A DNA stretch of 6,907 nt. Source: Promethearchaeota archaeon. GTDB taxonomy: Archaea > Asgardarchaeota > Lokiarchaeia > Sigyniarchaeales > SOKP01. Shown in pieces: positions 5,164 to 6,907 of this stretch; within the stretch, counting starts at the first letter, position 1, and every line of letters starts with the position of its first letter. Below the pieces are notes generated by a model. That model saw nothing but the letters and a program-made list of their open reading frames with translations. It ran no database searches and was not told where the DNA came from. The stretch covers positions 1-6,907 of the forward strand of contig JAUWHL010000056.1 of the NCBI GenBank assembly GCA_030605895.1, in the 5' to 3' direction. The translations under genes and the position numbers were made by a program.

Positions 5164-5172
5164 TAAAAAGGG
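5164..5172 (-). terminator. T5 terminator candidate after the PadR gene
   Basis: The minus strand reads ATCCCTTTTTA about 15-25 nt after the stop at 5188-5190. It is a modest U-tract that would end the 2TM-PadR operon. Confidence 0.3.
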
Positions 5173-5187
5173 ATAATTATTTTTTTT

Positions 5188-5826
5188 TTATTTCTCTTTC
5201 ATTATATTATATTTTTCTTGGAATAAAGATGCTCCACAGCTAGGACAATATGCAACTTCTCGACCAATTTCAGAGCCACACTTATTACACATTATTTTAA
5301 AATCTAATGTTGGAGGAATCTTTTGCATTACATTTTTAAACGTTTTATTAAGGACTTCTTGTATTTCTGCGATTTTTTGGCTCTTTTCTTCATTGGGGAA
5401 TGAATGTATAAAAATAGATGATAACTCGACTAAAAAATTCTCAATAAATTTAAGTTGATCAAAATAATTTTTGTTCACTTTAAATTTTAATAGCTCTTCT
5501 CCCACTTCAGTTAAAGAATAGACTTTTCTTAAGGGACCTATTGGACTTTTTACTTGTTTTGCTTTTAAAAACCCATCTTTTTCTAATTTCCTTAATATTG
5601 GATATACAGTACCAGATTGAGCCTCCCATGTGCCTGCGAAACTTCTATTTAAATTTTTGATTAAATCATAACCAGATAACTGTTGGCTATTGAAAATTGT
5701 CTCAATAATAGTAAATTCAAGTGGAGTAAGCTTACTTTTTTGAAGACCTTTTATTAATTCTTCTTTAATCAAAGAACTCAGTTCTTCAATGTCATCCTCA
5801 AGGTCTAAAAATTTGCCTAACCACAT
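5188..5826 (-). CDS. PadR-family transcriptional regulator with C-terminal zinc ribbon
   Basis: A 212-residue protein. Residues about 33-114 are a PadR winged helix-turn-helix with family hallmarks: LTPLEFTIIETIF, LSGYDLIKNL (50-59), SGTVYPILRKLEKDG (71-85) and the wing RKVYSLTEVGEELL (100-113). A long helix (116-165) probably forms the dimerisation arm. Unusually, the end carries a zinc ribbon, C180-x2-C183-x10-C194-x2-C197 (CNKCG...CPSCG), which most PadR proteins lack. PadR proteins usually repress their own operon and an adjacent membrane or transport gene. The gene lies 12 nt after the stop of the 2TM gene, so the two are almost certainly co-transcribed. No canonical Shine-Dalgarno lies in the 12-nt gap, which hints at coupled translation. 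The ligand is unknown; metal or redox sensing through the ribbon is inference. Confidence 0.9.
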   Translation of the reverse strand: MWLGKFLDLEDDIEELSSLIKEELIKGLQKSKLTPLEFTIIETIFNSQQLSGYDLIKNLNRSFAGTWEAQSGTVYPILRKLEKDGFLKAKQVKSPIGPLRKVYSLTEVGEELLKFKVNKNYFDQLKFIENFLVELSSIFIHSFPNEEKSQKIAEIQEVLNKTFKNVMQKIPPTLDFKIMCNKCGSEIGREVAYCPSCGASLFQEKYNIMKEK

Positions 5827-5838
5827 TATATGCTTATC

Positions 5839-6351
5839 TTAATTATTCTTTTCTTGCTTTTTCCTCATCTTTTCTAACTCCTTCTCAATAGCTCGCTCTT
5901 TTCTTGATCCTTGTTTTCCACTTCCTTCCACTTTTCTGCTAAAATAGCGAATGTATATTATTATATGTAAAATAACAGCCGTGCCCCAAAAAATCGCGGG
6001 GAATCTTACCCAGTAAAATTCAGAAAATGTTGTAAAATTGATTATGAACAGAAAAAGCATAACAGAAACAAAGGATACTATATGATATATTACTCCTCGT
6101 TTAGCCATTGGATAAACACCTCTTGCATATAAAATGTATCCTATAATATGCATATTAAGTCCTATTAACCATGAAAAAAATGGATAGATGATCCAATAGA
6201 GTCCTGGTGTATAGATGATATCCATTATATAAAGTAAAGTGTTAACAATGATAAAAATAGCTATATGGAGCTTAACAGAAACTCTATAGCTTATTTTCTG
6301 TGCAGCAATTCTTCTTAAATTTTCTTCGGAAAATCCAGAATTTTCACTCAT
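5839..6351 (-). CDS. Duplicated 2TM-domain membrane protein
   Basis: A 170-residue protein from ATG 6351 with four TM helices (about 26-46, 52-76, 88-106, 113-137) and a basic, charged cytoplasmic tail (138-170, coiled-coil-like KELEKMRKKQEK). The two halves are a tandem duplication with an exact 61-residue offset: H29/H90, Y52-W53/Y113-W114, P57/P118, W61/W122, H68/H129, Y72/Y133 and Y75/Y136. Each half resembles the 2TM domain (PF13239), whose biochemical role is not established. GTG 6360 is an alternative start (three more residues). ATG 6351 is preferred because GTGA (6360-6357) then works as a weak ribosome binding site 5 nt upstream. It is the first gene of an operon with the PadR regulator 12 nt downstream, so it is probably PadR's target. 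Conserved His and Trp at membrane edges may matter for function (inference). Confidence 0.78.
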   Translation of the reverse strand: MSENSGFSEENLRRIAAQKISYRVSVKLHIAIFIIVNTLLYIMDIIYTPGLYWIIYPFFSWLIGLNMHIIGYILYARGVYPMAKRGVIYHIVSFVSVMLFLFIINFTTFSEFYWVRFPAIFWGTAVILHIIIYIRYFSRKVEGSGKQGSRKERAIEKELEKMRKKQEKNN

Positions 6352-6398
6352 AATTTTCACATTGTATCAATTAATTTTTTAGAAAGATGAATTTACTT

Positions 6399-6413
6399 TG
6401 ATTTTATATAATA
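6399..6413 (-). promoter_or_regulatory. TATA box candidate of the 2TM-PadR operon
   Basis: The minus strand reads TTATATAAAATCAAA across this stretch (core TATATAAAAT, complement of 6410-6401). This predicts transcription starting near 6378 and a leader of about 27 nt before ATG 6351. No clear palindromic PadR operator is visible beside it. Confidence 0.45.
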
Positions 6414-6642
6414 AATACCTATATTTATTTTTGTTGATTCTACCTAGCAAGAAAATAAGTAGAGGCTCAAAGAAATCTTTAAAATTGAAAACACATTAAT
6501 TTGTTGATTTGAGATTTTTAATAAAATACATTGATATGGCTATAGTGCTTTTCAATATATTTAAAATCCATTATATCTTTAAAAATAATACTAATTATAT
6601 TCGGAATAATAAAATCAATCAAGACGATTAAGAGTAGCAAAA
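6414..6642. other. AT-rich divergent intergenic region, no gene seen
   Basis: This stretch lies between the operon promoter (minus) and the promoter of the gene at 6707 (plus). It contains a 10-bp direct repeat, TTTGTTGATT, at 6430-6439 and 6500-6509 (70 bp apart), of uncertain meaning. A 31-codon ATG frame (6536-6631) has no ribosome binding site and low-complexity content. No RNA gene was recognised. Confidence 0.4.
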
Positions 6643-6653
6643 ACTATAAATAT
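6643..6653 (+). promoter_or_regulatory. TATA box candidate for the gene at 6707
   Basis: ACTATAAATAT is a good archaeal TATA match. Transcription would start around 6674, leaving a leader of about 30 nt with no clear Shine-Dalgarno. A dyad, ATCAATT (6652-6658) with AATTGAT (6664-6670), overlaps its 3' edge and could be an operator. Confidence 0.45.
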
Positions 6654-6706
6654 CAATTTTTATAATTGATCTAAATCCTACACCAAATTAGATCTATAAA
6701 TTGAAT

Positions 6707-6907
6707 ATGTCGAGCTTATCAGAATATCTCGAAAAATTAGAAGCTTGGGATCAAAAAGCTTTTTTAAGTATTTATAAGAGTGATTTCAGTAAGAGAACTA
6801 AAAAATTTGCCATTGTATATGGTTTTTTTGGCTCCTTGTATTTTTGGGGGCTTGTTTGGTTACTTTGGCTTGTATATGGATATATTACTAAAGATTATTA
6901 TCTCTTG
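6707..6907 (+). CDS. N-terminal part of a membrane protein, possibly a PAP2-type phosphatase (runs off window)
   Basis: An ATG at 6707 opens a frame that runs to the last base without a stop (67 residues, MSSLSEYLEKLEAWDQKAFL...). An N-terminal amphipathic helix with LEAWDQKAFLSIYKS is followed by a basic segment (FSKRTKKF) and a hydrophobic helix rich in Gly, Trp and Tyr (about 36-60). This layout (D..AF..I, then a basic stretch, then G....W) resembles the start of PAP2-superfamily lipid or polyprenyl phosphatases. The catalytic motifs (KX6RP, PSGH, SRX5H) would lie beyond the window, so the family call is tentative. It is divergent from the 2TM-PadR operon, with a shared intergenic region of about 350 bp. 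Confidence 0.6.
   Translation, partial: MSSLSEYLEKLEAWDQKAFLSIYKSDFSKRTKKFAIVYGFFGSLYFWGLVWLLWLVYGYITKDYYLL

Noticed and set aside
6430..6509. 10-bp direct repeat TTTGTTGATT (two copies 70 bp apart)
   Set aside because: Only two short AT-rich copies; too weak for an origin, attachment site or CRISPR call.
6536..6631. 31-codon plus-strand ORF
   Set aside because: Low-complexity AT-rich content, no ribosome binding site, and not recognisable as protein.

Overview
The window is a very AT-rich stretch that looks like chromosomal DNA of an Asgard archaeon, probably Lokiarchaeia-like. I infer this from four things. The small protein at 355-732 has the MPVGILVIRWD...IGP opening and longin-like layout that I associate with Asgard proteins. 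A second longin-like protein lies at 1788-2483. Genes appear to be preceded by archaeal TATA boxes, with short or absent leaders. The tRNA-Leu carries bulge-helix-bulge introns. The lineage call comes from recognition, not from a database search.

Layout, left to right. A gene entering from the left ends at 252 with a winged-helix domain. It converges on a minus-strand longin-like gene (355-732). After a gene-free stretch comes a plus-strand tRNA-Leu(UAA), 1020-1164. It has two non-canonical introns (32 and 28 nt), and removing both leaves a standard 85-nt class II tRNA. A small minus-strand alpha/beta-barrel-like gene (1289-1603) and a plus-strand longin-like gene (about 1788-2483) are transcribed divergently. 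A perfect 11+2+11 bp palindrome lies between them and overlaps the probable TATA box of the minus gene. Next comes a plus-strand gene (2623-3915) fusing helix-hairpin-helix modules, a Lys/Pro/Ala linker and a transglutaminase-like domain with an apparent Cys-His-Asp triad.

The right half is mostly minus strand. It holds a three-TM protein of unknown function with a large extracytoplasmic domain (4016-4972), and a two-gene operon. The operon's first gene encodes a four-TM protein built from an exact 61-residue-offset duplication of a 2TM unit (5839-6351). The second encodes a PadR-family regulator with an added C-terminal zinc ribbon (5188-5826). At the right edge, a divergent plus-strand gene starts at 6707 and runs out of the window; its N-terminus suggests a PAP2-type membrane phosphatase.

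Most genes stand alone with their own promoters. The only clear operon is 2TM-PadR, which resembles a self-regulated membrane-response unit. I see no CRISPR array, transposase, integrase or phage gene. The features most worth following up are the doubly interrupted tRNA, the HhH-transglutaminase fusion, the non-AUG N-terminal extension at 1788, the palindromic operator candidate, and the PadR-zinc ribbon/duplicated 2TM pair.
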